A stretch of DNA of 64,000 nucleotides from Mesorhizobium sp. (GCA_004017275.1 SAKE01000007.1:157481-221480), one strand, 5' to 3'. Positions 8,540 through 17,512 are shown, numbered from the stretch's first letter. Notes: generated by a model not told the origin, from the letters alone. Made by a program: numbers and translations.

Positions 8540-9718
8540 CTAGGCCGCCTGCCCCGCCACCCAGCCCGACGACCATGCCCACTGGAAATTGTAGCCACCG
8601 AGCCAGCCCGTGACATCGACGACTTCGCCGATGACGAACAGGCCCGGCATGGATTTCGCCTGCATCGTCTTCTGGTCCAGTCCGTTGGTGTCGACCCCGC
8701 CCAGCGTCACTTCGGCGGTGCGGTAGCCCTCGGAGCCTGCAGGCTTGATGCGCCAGTCATTGACTGCCGCTGCAACGGTTTTGATCTGGGCGTCGGAAAG
8801 ATCGGCAAGATTGCCGTCGATCCCGGTTCGCTCGGCGATCGACTGTGCGAGCCGCTTCGGCAGATGATTTGCCAGCACCGTCTGCACCGCCTGCCGCCCA
8901 TTGCCGCGCTTGGCCGCCCGAACAAGGTCCGCCACATCAACTCCCGGCAGCATGGCGATGCGGATTTCGTCGCCCTCGCGCCAATAGGAAGAAATCTGCA
9001 GGATGGACGGTCCGCTGACGCCGCGATGCGTGAACAGCATCGCTTCGGAGAACCGTGTCTTGCCGCAGGCAACCTCCGCATCGACGGCGTTGCCGGCCAG
9101 GGGCGCCAAGCGCTCGAGCGTGTTGGCATCGAAGGTCAGCGGCACCAGCGCCGGCCGTGTTTCGACAATGGCAAGACCGAACCGTTCGGCAAGCTCGTAG
9201 CCGAAGCCGGTCGCACCCATCTTGGGGATCGACTTGCCGCCGCAGGCCACGACCAGGGATTGGCAAGTGACCGTGCCCGTGGAGAGGGCGAGCACAAACC
9301 CATCAACGGTTTTGCGGACATCCTCAACCTTGGTCGACAGTGCCAGCTCCACGCCCCTGCCCTGCATTTCCGAAACCAGCATGTCGATGATCTGGCGTGC
9401 GGAGCCGTCGCAGAACAGCTGCCCAAGCGTCTTTTCGTGATAGGCGATGCGGTGGCGTTCGACGAGGGCGATGAAATCACGCTGGGTGTAGCGGCTAAGC
9501 GCCGAGATGCAGAAATGCGGATTGCCCGAGAGAAAATTCTTCGGGCTGGCATGGATGTTGGTGAAGTTGCACCGGCCGCCGCCGGAGATGCGGATCTTTT
9601 CGCCAGGCGACGCCGCATGATCGAGGATCAGTACCGAACGGCCGCGCTTGGCCGCCTCCACGGCGCACATCATTCCGGCGGCGCCGGCGCCGACGATCAC
9701 GACATCATAGGATTGCAT
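8540..9718 (-). CDS. HI0933/YhiN-family FAD-dependent oxidoreductase
   Basis: A 392-residue flavoprotein with a Rossmann motif at the N-terminus (VVIVGAGAAGMMCAVEAAKRG) followed by GEKIRISGGGRCNFTN, diagnostic for the HI0933/YhiN family. The C-terminus GLFVIGEVVDVTGWLGGYNFQWAWSSG is the second FAD-binding signature. The start is set at ATG 9718 because the upstream extension lacks family features. The physiological substrate of the family is not known. Confidence 0.9.
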   Translation of the reverse strand: MQSYDVVIVGAGAAGMMCAVEAAKRGRSVLILDHAASPGEKIRISGGGRCNFTNIHASPKNFLSGNPHFCISALSRYTQRDFIALVERHRIAYHEKTLGQLFCDGSARQIIDMLVSEMQGRGVELALSTKVEDVRKTVDGFVLALSTGTVTCQSLVVACGGKSIPKMGATGFGYELAERFGLAIVETRPALVPLTFDANTLERLAPLAGNAVDAEVACGKTRFSEAMLFTHRGVSGPSILQISSYWREGDEIRIAMLPGVDVADLVRAAKRGNGRQAVQTVLANHLPKRLAQSIAERTGIDGNLADLSDAQIKTVAAAVNDWRIKPAGSEGYRTAEVTLGGVDTNGLDQKTMQAKSMPGLFVIGEVVDVTGWLGGYNFQWAWSSGWVAGQAA

Positions 9719-9828
9719 CAGGCTATTCGTTCCCGCTCGACCGGCCGATATGGGGCCGCGCCATTTGTGCTGCCTGATAGCGCGAACGGGCCAGACAGCC
9801 AACAGACAAGAACAGCCGAACGAAGGGC

Positions 9829-10566
9829 TCAGATGAGCGTCTCGGCGAACAACGTCGTCAATCGCTTCCAGTGGCGTTCCGCGCCCGCGGCATTGAAAAC
9901 GCTATGATCGGGTACGCACCAACCATGCGCCATTCCGGCATAGTTCTCGATGACATGGTCGACTTCCGCGGCCCTGAGCGCCTCGGCCAGTCGTGCCGAT
10001 TGTTCCGGCGGGAAACTCCTGTCGACGCCGGATGTGCCGACATAGACGCGCGCCTTGATGGAGGCTGCCTTGCGATGCGGGCTGTCGGCAGCATCGCCGG
10101 CCAGATTGCCGCCATGGAAGCTCGCGGCCGCCCTTATCCTGTCGGGATAGGTTGCAGCCGCATTCAGTGCCCGGCCGCCACCCATGCAATAGCCGACGGT
10201 GCCGATCGGGCCGGTGACACCTTCAGCCGAGAGCGCGTCGAGGAATGCGCCGCTGTCGCGGATGGTCATATTCTGCGTCGTGCCGCTAACCAGCGCCGTC
10301 AGCGCCGCCTTGGTCTTTTCGTCGACGAAGGCGGTCTTGGCGTCGAATGGCCCGTAAGGCGCATTGCGGTAGAACAGGTCGGGCACCAGCACCGCATAGC
10401 CTTCATTCGCCAGCCGCTCGGCCATGCTGTCGAGCGCCGGCCGCGGACCGAAAGCATCCTGATAGAGGATGACGCCGGCCTTGGCCGGAGATGCGTTTGC
10501 CGAGCGGAAAAGCCCTGCATTGGCAACACCATCCCTGGTCTTGATCTGAAGGTCCTGTTTCGTCAT
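9829..10566 (-). CDS. dienelactone hydrolase family protein
   Basis: A 245-residue alpha/beta hydrolase. The nucleophile elbow is GYCMGGG (Cys in place of Ser, as in true dienelactone hydrolases), the acid is in RVYVGTSGVDRSFP and the histidine in GMAHGWCVPD. GGAG lies six bases before the ATG. The substrate is unknown. Confidence 0.88.
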   Translation of the reverse strand: MTKQDLQIKTRDGVANAGLFRSANASPAKAGVILYQDAFGPRPALDSMAERLANEGYAVLVPDLFYRNAPYGPFDAKTAFVDEKTKAALTALVSGTTQNMTIRDSGAFLDALSAEGVTGPIGTVGYCMGGGRALNAAATYPDRIRAAASFHGGNLAGDAADSPHRKAASIKARVYVGTSGVDRSFPPEQSARLAEALRAAEVDHVIENYAGMAHGWCVPDHSVFNAAGAERHWKRLTTLFAETLI

Positions 10567-10672
10567 CGCCCGCTCCGTTCGTTTGATGCGCGATACATAT
10601 CCACGCGAGCCGCCAGGGCAAGGCGTTGGCTGAGCGTGGCAGTCAACATTTCGTTCAGGATTGCGTGTGGAC

Positions 10673-11353
10673 TTACAGGCCCGCGAATGCTGCCATGTGA
10701 AACGCCTGCACCTCCCGCGGATAGCGATAGTCGGTGCCATAGGGACAGGCGTTGCGGTCGAGGCAACCGCCGCTCCGGCACGGTTCGCCATCCGCACCTC
10801 GCACATGCGCCAGACAGGATTGATAGGCGAAACCTTGCGCGGAATAGGCGTCGACCGGACAGGATTTCAGGCAGGGTTTCCCGACACACGCATCGCAAAG
10901 GTGGACTGCCTCGCCCTGCTCCGGAAATGCGATCTCGTCCTCGAACAGCAGCGCACCGCGATAGGCATGCCAGAGCCCGTATCGCGGATGCATGAGGATG
11001 CCGAGCGGCGACGGCCTCAGCCCCTCCGCCCGCATCGCCCATTGCTGGAAAGGCAGATAGGGCTTGTCGGAAGGCGAAACGACCCGCGCCCCGAATGTCT
11101 CCGCCACCGCACCGATCACTTCGCGTGACCATGTGTCGAGCGGATTGGCGATGGTCCCCAATTGCTTCTCCCGCCAGCGCAGGAAATGCGGCCACGGTGC
11201 CGCGCCGGCCTGCCCCACCAGCAGGACAGATCTGGCCGAAGCGCCTGTTGTCGGCGCTTCGCCTGGTGCAAAATTGAAACCTCCACGAAGAACAAGGCCG
11301 TTGGCGTGAAGCGCCGCAGCAATGCGGTCAACGCGGCCGGCAGGCGCAATCAT
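10673..11353 (-). CDS. QueG-like ferredoxin-domain protein
   Basis: A 226-residue protein. The C-terminal half has a Cys cluster (CDACVGKPCLKSCP, then C in QSCLAH) and a further CRSGGCLDRNACP. The preceding segment PLGILMHPRYGLWHAYRGALLF resembles the region before the Fe-S clusters in epoxyqueuosine reductase and related corrinoid Fe-S enzymes, but no corrinoid domain is present. It lies 89 bases downstream of the MttB gene on the same strand, so it may be its operon partner and could deliver electrons for corrinoid reactivation. That role is inferred from position and Fe-S motifs only. Confidence 0.75.
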   Translation of the reverse strand: MIAPAGRVDRIAAALHANGLVLRGGFNFAPGEAPTTGASARSVLLVGQAGAAPWPHFLRWREKQLGTIANPLDTWSREVIGAVAETFGARVVSPSDKPYLPFQQWAMRAEGLRPSPLGILMHPRYGLWHAYRGALLFEDEIAFPEQGEAVHLCDACVGKPCLKSCPVDAYSAQGFAYQSCLAHVRGADGEPCRSGGCLDRNACPYGTDYRYPREVQAFHMAAFAGL

Positions 11354-11442
11354 TCCTTATCAGCCGGATCGGAGAACGCGCTCCGCCAGACTTCCTTGTG
11401 GATGATGTTGGCGACTTTAGCCCCGCCTGACTCGGGCTCCTT

Positions 11443-13017
11443 TCAAGTGAAGGCGTCGGGCATCGACCCCTTCTTCTTGGCGATGAAGTCTTTCAAGGCT
11501 TCGTCGATGCTCGGATCGAGATGCGGCGCCTCGTAGCTTTCCAGCCAGCGGCGGGCGAGTTCGTTGGCACGCTGCGGCGCGGTCTTCTCGCCTTCGGCCA
11601 GCCACTGCTCGTAGGAATTGTTGTCGGCGATGTTGGAGCGATAGAAGGCGGTCTGGAAATTGGCCTGGGTGTGGTCGCAGCCGAGATAGTGGCTGCCCGG
11701 CCCGACCTGGCGGATGGCGTCCATCGCCTGGCCGTTTTCCGACAGGTCGACGCCTTCGGAGAATTTCTGCGTCATGCCGAGCTGGTCGATGTCCATCATG
11801 AACTTTTCGTAGCAGGAGGCGAGCCCGCCCTCGAGCCATCCGGCCGAATGCAGCACGAAGTTGGTGCCGGCCAGGATGGTCGAGTTCAGCGTATTGGCGC
11901 TTTCATAGGCAGCCTGAGCATCCGGGACCTTGGACGCGCAGAGCGAGCCGCCGGTGCGGAACGGCAGGCCGAGGCGACGTGCCAGCTGTGCGGCGCCGTA
12001 GGAGACCAGCGACGGCTCCGGCGTGCCGAAGGTCGGCGCGCCCGACTGCATCGAGATCGACGAGGCGAAGGTGCCGAACAGCACCGGCGCGCCCGGCCGG
12101 ATCAGCTGCGTGAACGACGCACCGGCAAGCACTTCGGCCAGAACCTGCGTCAGCGTGCCGGCCACCGTTACCGGGCTCATCGCGCCGGCAAGGATAAACG
12201 GCGTGACGATGCAGGCCTGGTTGTGGCGCGCATAGACTTTCAGCGCACCGAGCATGGTCTCATCGAACACCATCGGCGAGTTGGCGTTGATCAGGCTGGT
12301 CAGCACCGTGTTGTTCTCGACGAAATCGTCGCCGAACACGATCTTGGCCATGGCGACGGTGTCTTCGGCGCGCTCCGGCGCGGTCACCGAGCCCATGAAC
12401 GGCTTGTCGGAATATTTGATGTGGCTGTAGATCATGTCGAGGTGACGCTTGTTGACCGGCACATCGACCGGCTCGCACACCGTGCCGCCCGAATGATGGA
12501 TCGACGGCGCCATATAGGCGAGCTTCACGAAATTCTGAAAATCCTCGATCGTCGCATACCGCCTGACGCCATCGAGGTCACGCACGAAGGGCGGACCATA
12601 GACGGGTGCAAAGACGGTGGCATTGCCGCCGATCTGCACCGAACGCTCGGAATTGCGGGCGTGCTGGGTGTAGACGGACGGCGCGGTCTTGAGCAGCGAA
12701 CGGCACAGCCCCTTCGGAAAGTGCACGCGCTCGCCCTTGACGTCGGCGCCGGCCTCTTTCCATAGCTGCAGCGCTTCCGCGTCATCACGGAAGATGATGC
12801 CGATCTCCTCGAGCACCGTGTCGGTGTTCTTCTCGATCAGCGCCAGGCCTTCCTCGTCCAGCACCTCATAAACGTTGATCTTGCGCTTGATGTAGGTGAG
12901 CTGCGTGCCCGGACCACCGCCCGACCGTGCTGCCCGCCGGGCAGCCGCTCCGCCGCTGGCGCCGCGCCCACGTCGCGCGTTTGACGCTTCCTGATCGACT
13001 GCCGCGTGTTCGCTCAT
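11443..13017 (-). CDS. mttB: MttB-family (non-pyrrolysine) methylamine:corrinoid methyltransferase
   Basis: A 524-residue protein of the trimethylamine methyltransferase superfamily. The frame has no internal amber codon, so it is the pyrrolysine-free type, whose studied members demethylate glycine betaine (MtgB) or other quaternary amines. Family segments include YGPPFVRDLDGVRRYAT, SIHHSGGTVCEP and FTQLIRPGAPVLFGTF. Residues 15-38 are an unusual Arg/Gly-rich patch. The start is taken at ATG 13017 (AGGGAAG upstream). It is transcribed divergently from the corrinoid protein gene, which it would methylate. The exact donor is not fixed; glycine betaine is the leading candidate given bmt and soxBDAG nearby. 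Confidence 0.9.
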   Translation of the reverse strand: MSEHAAVDQEASNARRGRGASGGAAARRAARSGGGPGTQLTYIKRKINVYEVLDEEGLALIEKNTDTVLEEIGIIFRDDAEALQLWKEAGADVKGERVHFPKGLCRSLLKTAPSVYTQHARNSERSVQIGGNATVFAPVYGPPFVRDLDGVRRYATIEDFQNFVKLAYMAPSIHHSGGTVCEPVDVPVNKRHLDMIYSHIKYSDKPFMGSVTAPERAEDTVAMAKIVFGDDFVENNTVLTSLINANSPMVFDETMLGALKVYARHNQACIVTPFILAGAMSPVTVAGTLTQVLAEVLAGASFTQLIRPGAPVLFGTFASSISMQSGAPTFGTPEPSLVSYGAAQLARRLGLPFRTGGSLCASKVPDAQAAYESANTLNSTILAGTNFVLHSAGWLEGGLASCYEKFMMDIDQLGMTQKFSEGVDLSENGQAMDAIRQVGPGSHYLGCDHTQANFQTAFYRSNIADNNSYEQWLAEGEKTAPQRANELARRWLESYEAPHLDPSIDEALKDFIAKKKGSMPDAFT

Positions 13018-13292
13018 GGTGGTTCTTCCCTGAATCTGTTCTTGTCTGGAATCCATAGCGGCTGCCTCTCGCCGCTTATTGCCGGATCGTAGCCATGCAC
13101 CCTATTCGAAACGGCCCGCCAGCGCCAACGCCTGTCGCAAAATCGACAAGAATTGCAAGAGAGTTACGGTCGCTTTCCTTTTGCGCGAAGTCGCAAATCA
13201 GCTATGGATACATGCCCTCAGCGGGTTAGGTATGAACGCGAATATTGTGTGCTTTGCGACATGGTCGCGATGCCGGCAGGAGCTCGATACAA
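13018..13292. promoter_or_regulatory. divergent control region of the methyltransferase and corrinoid protein genes
   Basis: This 275-base gap holds both divergent promoters. It has three copies of GTCGCAAA or its complement: 13134-13141, 13190-13197 (preceded by TTTTGCG at 13179) and the reverse form TTTGCGACATGG at 13253-13264. The first also forms TGTCG-N6-CGACA (13133-13148). The same word builds the perfect palindrome before the AraC-type regulator at 28231-28252, suggesting that regulator acts here. Confidence 0.55.
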
Positions 13293-13991
13293 ATGTCCGA
13301 CGACGAGATCATCCTTTCCGAACTTTCCGACGACGAGTTGGTGCAGCAGATGCACGACGACCTCTATGACGGGCTGAAGGAAGAGATCGAGGAAGGCACC
13401 AACATCCTGCTGGAGCGCGGCTGGGCGCCCTACAAGGTGCTGACCGAAGCGCTGGTCGAAGGCATGCGCATCGTCGGCGAGGATTTTCGCGACGGCATCC
13501 TGTTCGTTCCGGAAGTGCTGCTGTCGGCCAATGCGATGAAGGCCGGCATGTTCATCCTGCGCCCGCTGCTCGCCGCCACCGGCGCGCCGAAGCAGGGCAA
13601 GATGGTCATCGGCACCGTCAAGGGCGACATCCACGACATCGGCAAGAACCTCGTTGGCATGATGATGGAGGGCGCCGGTTTCGACGTCATCGATCTCGGC
13701 ATCAACAATGCGGTCGAGAAATATCTCGATGCGATCGAGCAGCACCAGCCCGACATCATAGGCATGTCGGCACTGCTGACCACGACCATGCCCTACATGA
13801 AGGTCGTCATCGACACGATGAAGGAAAAGGGCATCCGCGACGACTATGTCGTGCTGGTTGGCGGCGCGCCGCTGAATGAGGAATTCGGCAAGGCCGTCGG
13901 TGCCGACGCCTATTGCCGCGACGCCGCGGTGGCCGTCGAGACCGCCAAGGACTTCATGAAGCGCAAGCACAATGTGCGGGCTTCGGCCTGA
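13293..13991 (+). CDS. corrinoid (methylcobalamin-binding) methyl carrier protein
   Basis: A 232-residue B12-binding protein of the MttC/MtgC type. Residues 1-100 form the helical cap domain (VLTEALVEGMRIVGEDFRDGILFVPEVL) and 105-225 the Rossmann B12 domain with GDIHDIGKN; H114 is the lower axial cobalt ligand. GGAPLNEEF is the second signature. It would carry the methyl group from MttB to the THF methyltransferase at 21258. The start ATG has AGGAGC ten bases upstream. Its own terminator has been split and duplicated by an IS element just downstream. Confidence 0.93.
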   Translation: MSDDEIILSELSDDELVQQMHDDLYDGLKEEIEEGTNILLERGWAPYKVLTEALVEGMRIVGEDFRDGILFVPEVLLSANAMKAGMFILRPLLAATGAPKQGKMVIGTVKGDIHDIGKNLVGMMMEGAGFDVIDLGINNAVEKYLDAIEQHQPDIIGMSALLTTTMPYMKVVIDTMKEKGIRDDYVVLVGGAPLNEEFGKAVGADAYCRDAAVAVETAKDFMKRKHNVRASA

Positions 13992-14023
13992 TTGGCCAAT
14001 CCTACATAATGGACAACAGGAAA

Positions 14024-14045
14024 AGCCGCGCCTTGCAGCGCGGCT
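14024..14045 (+). repeat. left copy of a 22-base terminator palindrome flanking the IS
   Basis: AGCCGCGC-CTTGCA-GCGCGGCT directly abuts the IS on its left; an identical copy lies at 15572-15593. It is the hairpin of the terminator of the corrinoid protein gene, now lacking its T-run on this side. Confidence 0.85.
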
Positions 14046-14057
14046 CAGACCGCTGAC

Positions 14058-14084
14058 AAACCCCGTCGATTTTCGGCGGGGTTT
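14058..14084 (+). terminator. hairpin with T-rich tail at the left end of the IS
   Basis: AAACCCCG (14058-14065) pairs with CGGGGTTT (14077-14084) and is followed by tgtttt. Read from the plus strand it could end transcripts from the corrinoid gene, replacing the terminator that the insertion disrupted. Confidence 0.6.
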
Positions 14085-14147
14085 TGTTTTGTGTGGGTTT
14101 GACCGGGATATTTTGGTTTTGCGAGAGGCGCGGCGAGGCCTGTTACC

Positions 14148-15518
14148 TCATGCGGGGCAGAGGTTTGGTTTTGGCGCCAGTGCGAGGGCGATTTTCTTGA
14201 TGTTCTGGGCTGCTGCTGCGATCAGGCACTGGCAGGCGACGCGGGTAACGCTTCGGAAGCGGGCGTAGCGATGGCCATGCAGTTGCTTGGCGTCGGCGAA
14301 GGAGCGTTCGACCGTCTCCTTGCGGCGCTTGTAGATGGCCTTGCCCCATGCGGTCAGCCGATGCGCGTCGGCCCGCTCGCGTTCATCTTGCCAGACATGG
14401 CGGGTGATGGTGCGCTGAGCGTTTGCGTTCGATGTGCAGGAGGCAAGCAGCGGACAGTCCCGGCAGATCGATGGATCGCTCTTGTAGTGGCGGTAGCCGG
14501 TGCGCTCGGTGGTGGCGTAGGCAAGCAATTGACCCTCGGGACAGCGATACCCCTCATGTTCGGCCTCGTAGCGGAAGACGCTCTTCCTCATCATGCCTGG
14601 CTTTGGCGGCGTTGGATTGCGATAGCCGGTGACACCGAGAATGGCGCGCTCCTCCAACCCTCTGGCGATGCCGGCTGTGGCATAACCGGCATCGAGGCCG
14701 ACAGCGCCGACCTGGAAGCCGAAGCGCTCCACCTGCCGGTCAAGACGGCCCAGATAGACGATGGAGTCGTGCACATTGGCAGGCGTTGCGTGCGTGTCGG
14801 TGATGATACCGAGCCTGCCGTCCACCGTGCGATGGTCGAGATAGAAGAAGCCTTCCGGCTTGCCTTCGCGCACCATGTAGCCGGCATCTGGATCGGTGCG
14901 CGAGACCTTGGTTTGCTTCTCCATCGGCTGACGTGGCTTGGCCTTCAGCGGGTTCTTGCCATGCGCGGCACGGTCGTCTTCGATCGCGCCATCAAGCGCC
15001 TCCCAATAGTCGGCTCGCGATTTGGCAACCACCGCATGGTCAAACCGGTTCTTGTTGGCGTTGGCCTTCAGATGGGTGGAGTCCGTGTAGAGCACCGTGC
15101 CATCGACAAGACCATGTCGGATCGCCTGCTCGACGATGCGGTCGAAGATCGCTTGCGGCACGCTGGTGTCGTCATAGCGCCGGCGCCGGTTCTGCGACAG
15201 CGTCGAAGCATCGAACACTGTTTCGGTCAGCTTCAGCCGCAAGAACCAGCGATAGGCCACGTTGACCTCGATCTCGCGCACCAACTGGCGTTCCGAGCGG
15301 ACGCCGAACAGGTAGCCGATAAACAGCGCCTTGAACATCAATGTCGGATCCAGGGGCGGCCTGCCATTGTCGGGGCAGTACAGCGGCGCCGTCAGATCGT
15401 GAATGAAGGAGAAGTCGATCACCCTCTCGATCTTGCGCAAAAGGTGATCGGCGGGAACCAGCTGATCGAGCGTTACCATCTCGAGCGCCGTCTGTTCAGG
15501 GCCAGGTCGCTTCAACAT
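14148..15518 (-). CDS. IS1182-family transposase
   Basis: A 456-residue DDE transposase. Landmarks: the N-terminal DUF772-type domain (DHLLRKIERVIDFSFI, MFKALFIGYLFGVRSERQL), the first Asp in VLYTDSTHLKAN, the second in AVGLDAGYA, the Glu in KETVERSFADAKQLHG, and a Cys cluster (CRDCPLLASC). No frameshift or internal stop, so it is probably active. An upstream GTG at 15533 is an alternative start inside the right-end hairpin. It is transcribed towards the 3' end of the corrinoid gene. Confidence 0.93.
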   Translation of the reverse strand: MLKRPGPEQTALEMVTLDQLVPADHLLRKIERVIDFSFIHDLTAPLYCPDNGRPPLDPTLMFKALFIGYLFGVRSERQLVREIEVNVAYRWFLRLKLTETVFDASTLSQNRRRRYDDTSVPQAIFDRIVEQAIRHGLVDGTVLYTDSTHLKANANKNRFDHAVVAKSRADYWEALDGAIEDDRAAHGKNPLKAKPRQPMEKQTKVSRTDPDAGYMVREGKPEGFFYLDHRTVDGRLGIITDTHATPANVHDSIVYLGRLDRQVERFGFQVGAVGLDAGYATAGIARGLEERAILGVTGYRNPTPPKPGMMRKSVFRYEAEHEGYRCPEGQLLAYATTERTGYRHYKSDPSICRDCPLLASCTSNANAQRTITRHVWQDERERADAHRLTAWGKAIYKRRKETVERSFADAKQLHGHRYARFRSVTRVACQCLIAAAAQNIKKIALALAPKPNLCPA

Positions 15519-15571
15519 GACCCAGTGAATCACAAACCCCCAGCTCTCGCCAGGGGTTTGTCAGCAGTCTG

Positions 15572-15598
15572 AGCCGCGCCTTGCAGCGCGGCTTTTTT
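15572..15598 (+). terminator. complete copy of the corrinoid gene terminator, right of the IS
   Basis: AGCCGCGC-CTTGCA-GCGCGGCT (15572-15593) is followed by a T-run, forming a complete rho-independent terminator. Before the insertion it would have stood about 30 bases past the corrinoid gene stop. Confidence 0.85.
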
Positions 15599-15630
15599 GT
15601 TCCCAGATGATGGAGAAGGCCGCACGTGGA

Positions 15631-15771
15631 TCAGGGCTTGGTGACGGTATCCTCGACCGCCTTGGCCGTCGATTTGACATCCCTGCCGACGCCACGGACG
15701 GTGTTCGCACATGCCGCAAGGGCGAGAGCGCAGGCAAGGATGGCTATCGGCGCTATGCGCAACAGTTTCAT
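15631..15771 (-). CDS. entericidin-like small lipoprotein
   Basis: A 46-residue protein. MKLLRIAPIAILACALALAAC is a lipoprotein signal peptide with a lipobox (ALAAC), followed by ANTVRGVGRDVKSTAKAVEDTV, the amphipathic helix typical of entericidin A/B. ATG 15771 is preferred over the longer upstream frame because it begins at the signal peptide. It would be anchored in a membrane facing the periplasm. No link to methyl transfer is visible. Confidence 0.8.
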   Translation of the reverse strand: MKLLRIAPIAILACALALAACANTVRGVGRDVKSTAKAVEDTVTKP

Positions 15772-15835
15772 GGACGGTGTCTCCCTCAATAGATAAATTA
15801 GCCCCGCAGCAACGAAGGCCGGCTCGACTGGTTCC

Positions 15836-16468
15836 ATGGCCAAGATACAAAAAACGAAACCGAATCAAGACGACAGGCTGCTCGTCATCGCCTGCGGGAT
15901 GATTGCGCGCGAAGTTCTGGCCGTCAAGGAACAGCTCGGACTGGACCACCTCGACTTGACCTGCCTGCCGGCGGAATTTCATTTCTACCCGGATCGCATC
16001 GCGCCGGCCATGGACAAGGCGATCGAAAACGCCAAGGCGGAAGGTTACACCAACATCTTCGTCGGCTATGCCGATTGCGGCACCGGCGGCCTGCTTGATC
16101 GGATCTGCGAGAAGCACGGTGTCGAGCGTATGGCCGGCCCACACTGCTTTGCCTTCTATCAAGGCATGGAGGCCTTTGCGAAAATCGCCGACGACGACAT
16201 GATGTCCTTCTACATGACCGACTTCCTCTGCCGTCAGTTCGACGCCTTCTTCATGAAGCCGCTCGGCCTCGACAAGCACCCGGAGCTGATCAAGGACTAT
16301 TTCGGCAATTATGAGAAGCTGATCTATCTGGCTCAGACCGACGATCCCGAACTCGACAAGGTCGCCGAAAAGGCCGCCAAAATGCTCGGTCTTGTCTATG
16401 AACGCCGCGCAACCGGCTATGGCGACTTGACCGCCGGAATGGCGCAGGCGGCGGCTGTCACCGGCTAG
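15836..16468 (+). CDS. DUF1638 domain protein
   Basis: A 210-residue cytosolic protein of the DUF1638 family, recognised by LLVIACGMIAREVLAV near the start and GYADCGTGGLLDRICEKHGVERMAGPHCFAFYQG in the middle. DUF1638 genes accompany methylamine corrinoid methyltransferases in methanogens and other organisms, and the context here is the same, but no activity is assigned. Conserved Cys and His residues suggest metal or cofactor binding. It overlaps the convergent epimerase gene by four bases. The IS lies between it and the corrinoid gene. Confidence 0.85.
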   Translation: MAKIQKTKPNQDDRLLVIACGMIAREVLAVKEQLGLDHLDLTCLPAEFHFYPDRIAPAMDKAIENAKAEGYTNIFVGYADCGTGGLLDRICEKHGVERMAGPHCFAFYQGMEAFAKIADDDMMSFYMTDFLCRQFDAFFMKPLGLDKHPELIKDYFGNYEKLIYLAQTDDPELDKVAEKAAKMLGLVYERRATGYGDLTAGMAQAAAVTG

Positions 16469-17388
16469 GCGGCGTCCTCCTCCGCCCGCAGCGCCGCAAG
16501 CACATCGGAAAAGCTCGTCTTGCAGACGAACCCCAGCCTGTCCCTCGCCCGCGACGCGTCGTAGACGCGGTCGATGGAGGAAAACATCGTCCAGCCCTTC
16601 CGCGCATAAAGCGCCGGAAATTCCGGAAAATAGCGTGCGACGACCGACGGGGCATCGGCGATCAGATTAGCGCAATCATCGGGACGGAACGGCGTCGGCG
16701 CCGAGACGATGAAAATGTCGAAGCCCAGCTGCGGCGCCTTTTCAAGGGCAAGGAGGTGAGCCTCCGCCGCGTCCTCCACCGTCAACCGGCGAAACAAGAG
16801 CTCGTTGGCCTTGGTGTTGGCATCCGACTGTTCGATCGCATGCGCCATGTCATCGGCTTCGGGAAAGAAGCGGGCCGTGCGCAGCACCACCACCGGCAGC
16901 CCGTGCTGGATATGGTAGAGGCGACAGAGATGCTCGGCCGAAAGCTTGGTGACGCCATAGATGTTGCGCGGCTCTGGCGACATCGCCTCCGTCAGCCAGG
17001 CAGCTTTCCGAGCACCACCGCTGAAGCCGTCACGTATAGCCTGCGAAATCATCAGCGACGTCGTCGAGGTGAAAACGAAGCGCTGCACGCCGGCCGCCAC
17101 CGCCGCGTCGAGCAGGTTGAGCGTGCCTTGCACGTTTGTGGCCACGAAATCGCTGTTGGCGCGGTTCTCGATGTTGGGCTTATGCAGCGCGCCGCTATGG
17201 ATGATCGCCTCGATCCGGTTGTCACGGACAATGCGTAGGACAAGGTCACGGTCGGCGATCGAACCGACGACCTGGGTCTCCGCCGATGGCACAGGATCGA
17301 GCCCGGTGACGTCGTGCCCAAGCGCGCGCAGCCTCGGCGCCAACGCGCCGCCCAGCCAACCCGACGATCCCGTGAGCAAGATTCGCAT
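16465..17388 (-). CDS. NAD-dependent epimerase/dehydratase family protein
   Basis: A 307-residue extended short-chain dehydrogenase. The cofactor motif is MRILLTGSSGWLGGALAPRL and the catalytic pair is in YGVTKLSAEHL (YxxxK), with FTSTTS supplying the Ser/Thr. A nucleotide sugar is the usual substrate for this group. It stands alone, opposite to its neighbours. Confidence 0.88.
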   Translation of the reverse strand: MRILLTGSSGWLGGALAPRLRALGHDVTGLDPVPSAETQVVGSIADRDLVLRIVRDNRIEAIIHSGALHKPNIENRANSDFVATNVQGTLNLLDAAVAAGVQRFVFTSTTSLMISQAIRDGFSGGARKAAWLTEAMSPEPRNIYGVTKLSAEHLCRLYHIQHGLPVVVLRTARFFPEADDMAHAIEQSDANTKANELLFRRLTVEDAAEAHLLALEKAPQLGFDIFIVSAPTPFRPDDCANLIADAPSVVARYFPEFPALYARKGWTMFSSIDRVYDASRARDRLGFVCKTSFSDVLAALRAEEDAA

Positions 17389-17512
17389 TCGTCACACCAT
17401 GATTTTTGACCGTGACGCTGTTAAGCACGGATGACAGGCGCCAGCGACCCGATAAATTATGCACCAGGTGGCGGCGGCGACGCTGCGCCAAACATCAACC
17501 GGGAGGCCTCCG

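Larger units (their letters stand above)
14046..15571 (-). mobile_element. IS1182-family insertion sequence, apparently complete
   Basis: A 1526-base element with terminal inverted repeats of 19 bases (18 match): CAGACCGCTGACAAACCCC at the left and the complement of CAGACTGCTGACAAACCCC at the right. It contains one intact transposase gene. It is flanked by identical 22-base copies of a terminator hairpin. Both ends fold into small hairpins using the inner part of the repeat (14058-14084 and 15532-15561). Confidence 0.9.

Noticed and set aside
11443..13017. Pyrrolysine-type readthrough in the MttB gene
   Set aside because: The frame has no internal TAG and is full length, so it belongs to the pyrrolysine-free branch.
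13018..13292. Cobalamin riboswitch before the corrinoid protein gene
   Set aside because: No B12 box or suitable long leader; the gap is only 275 bases and shared by two divergent genes.
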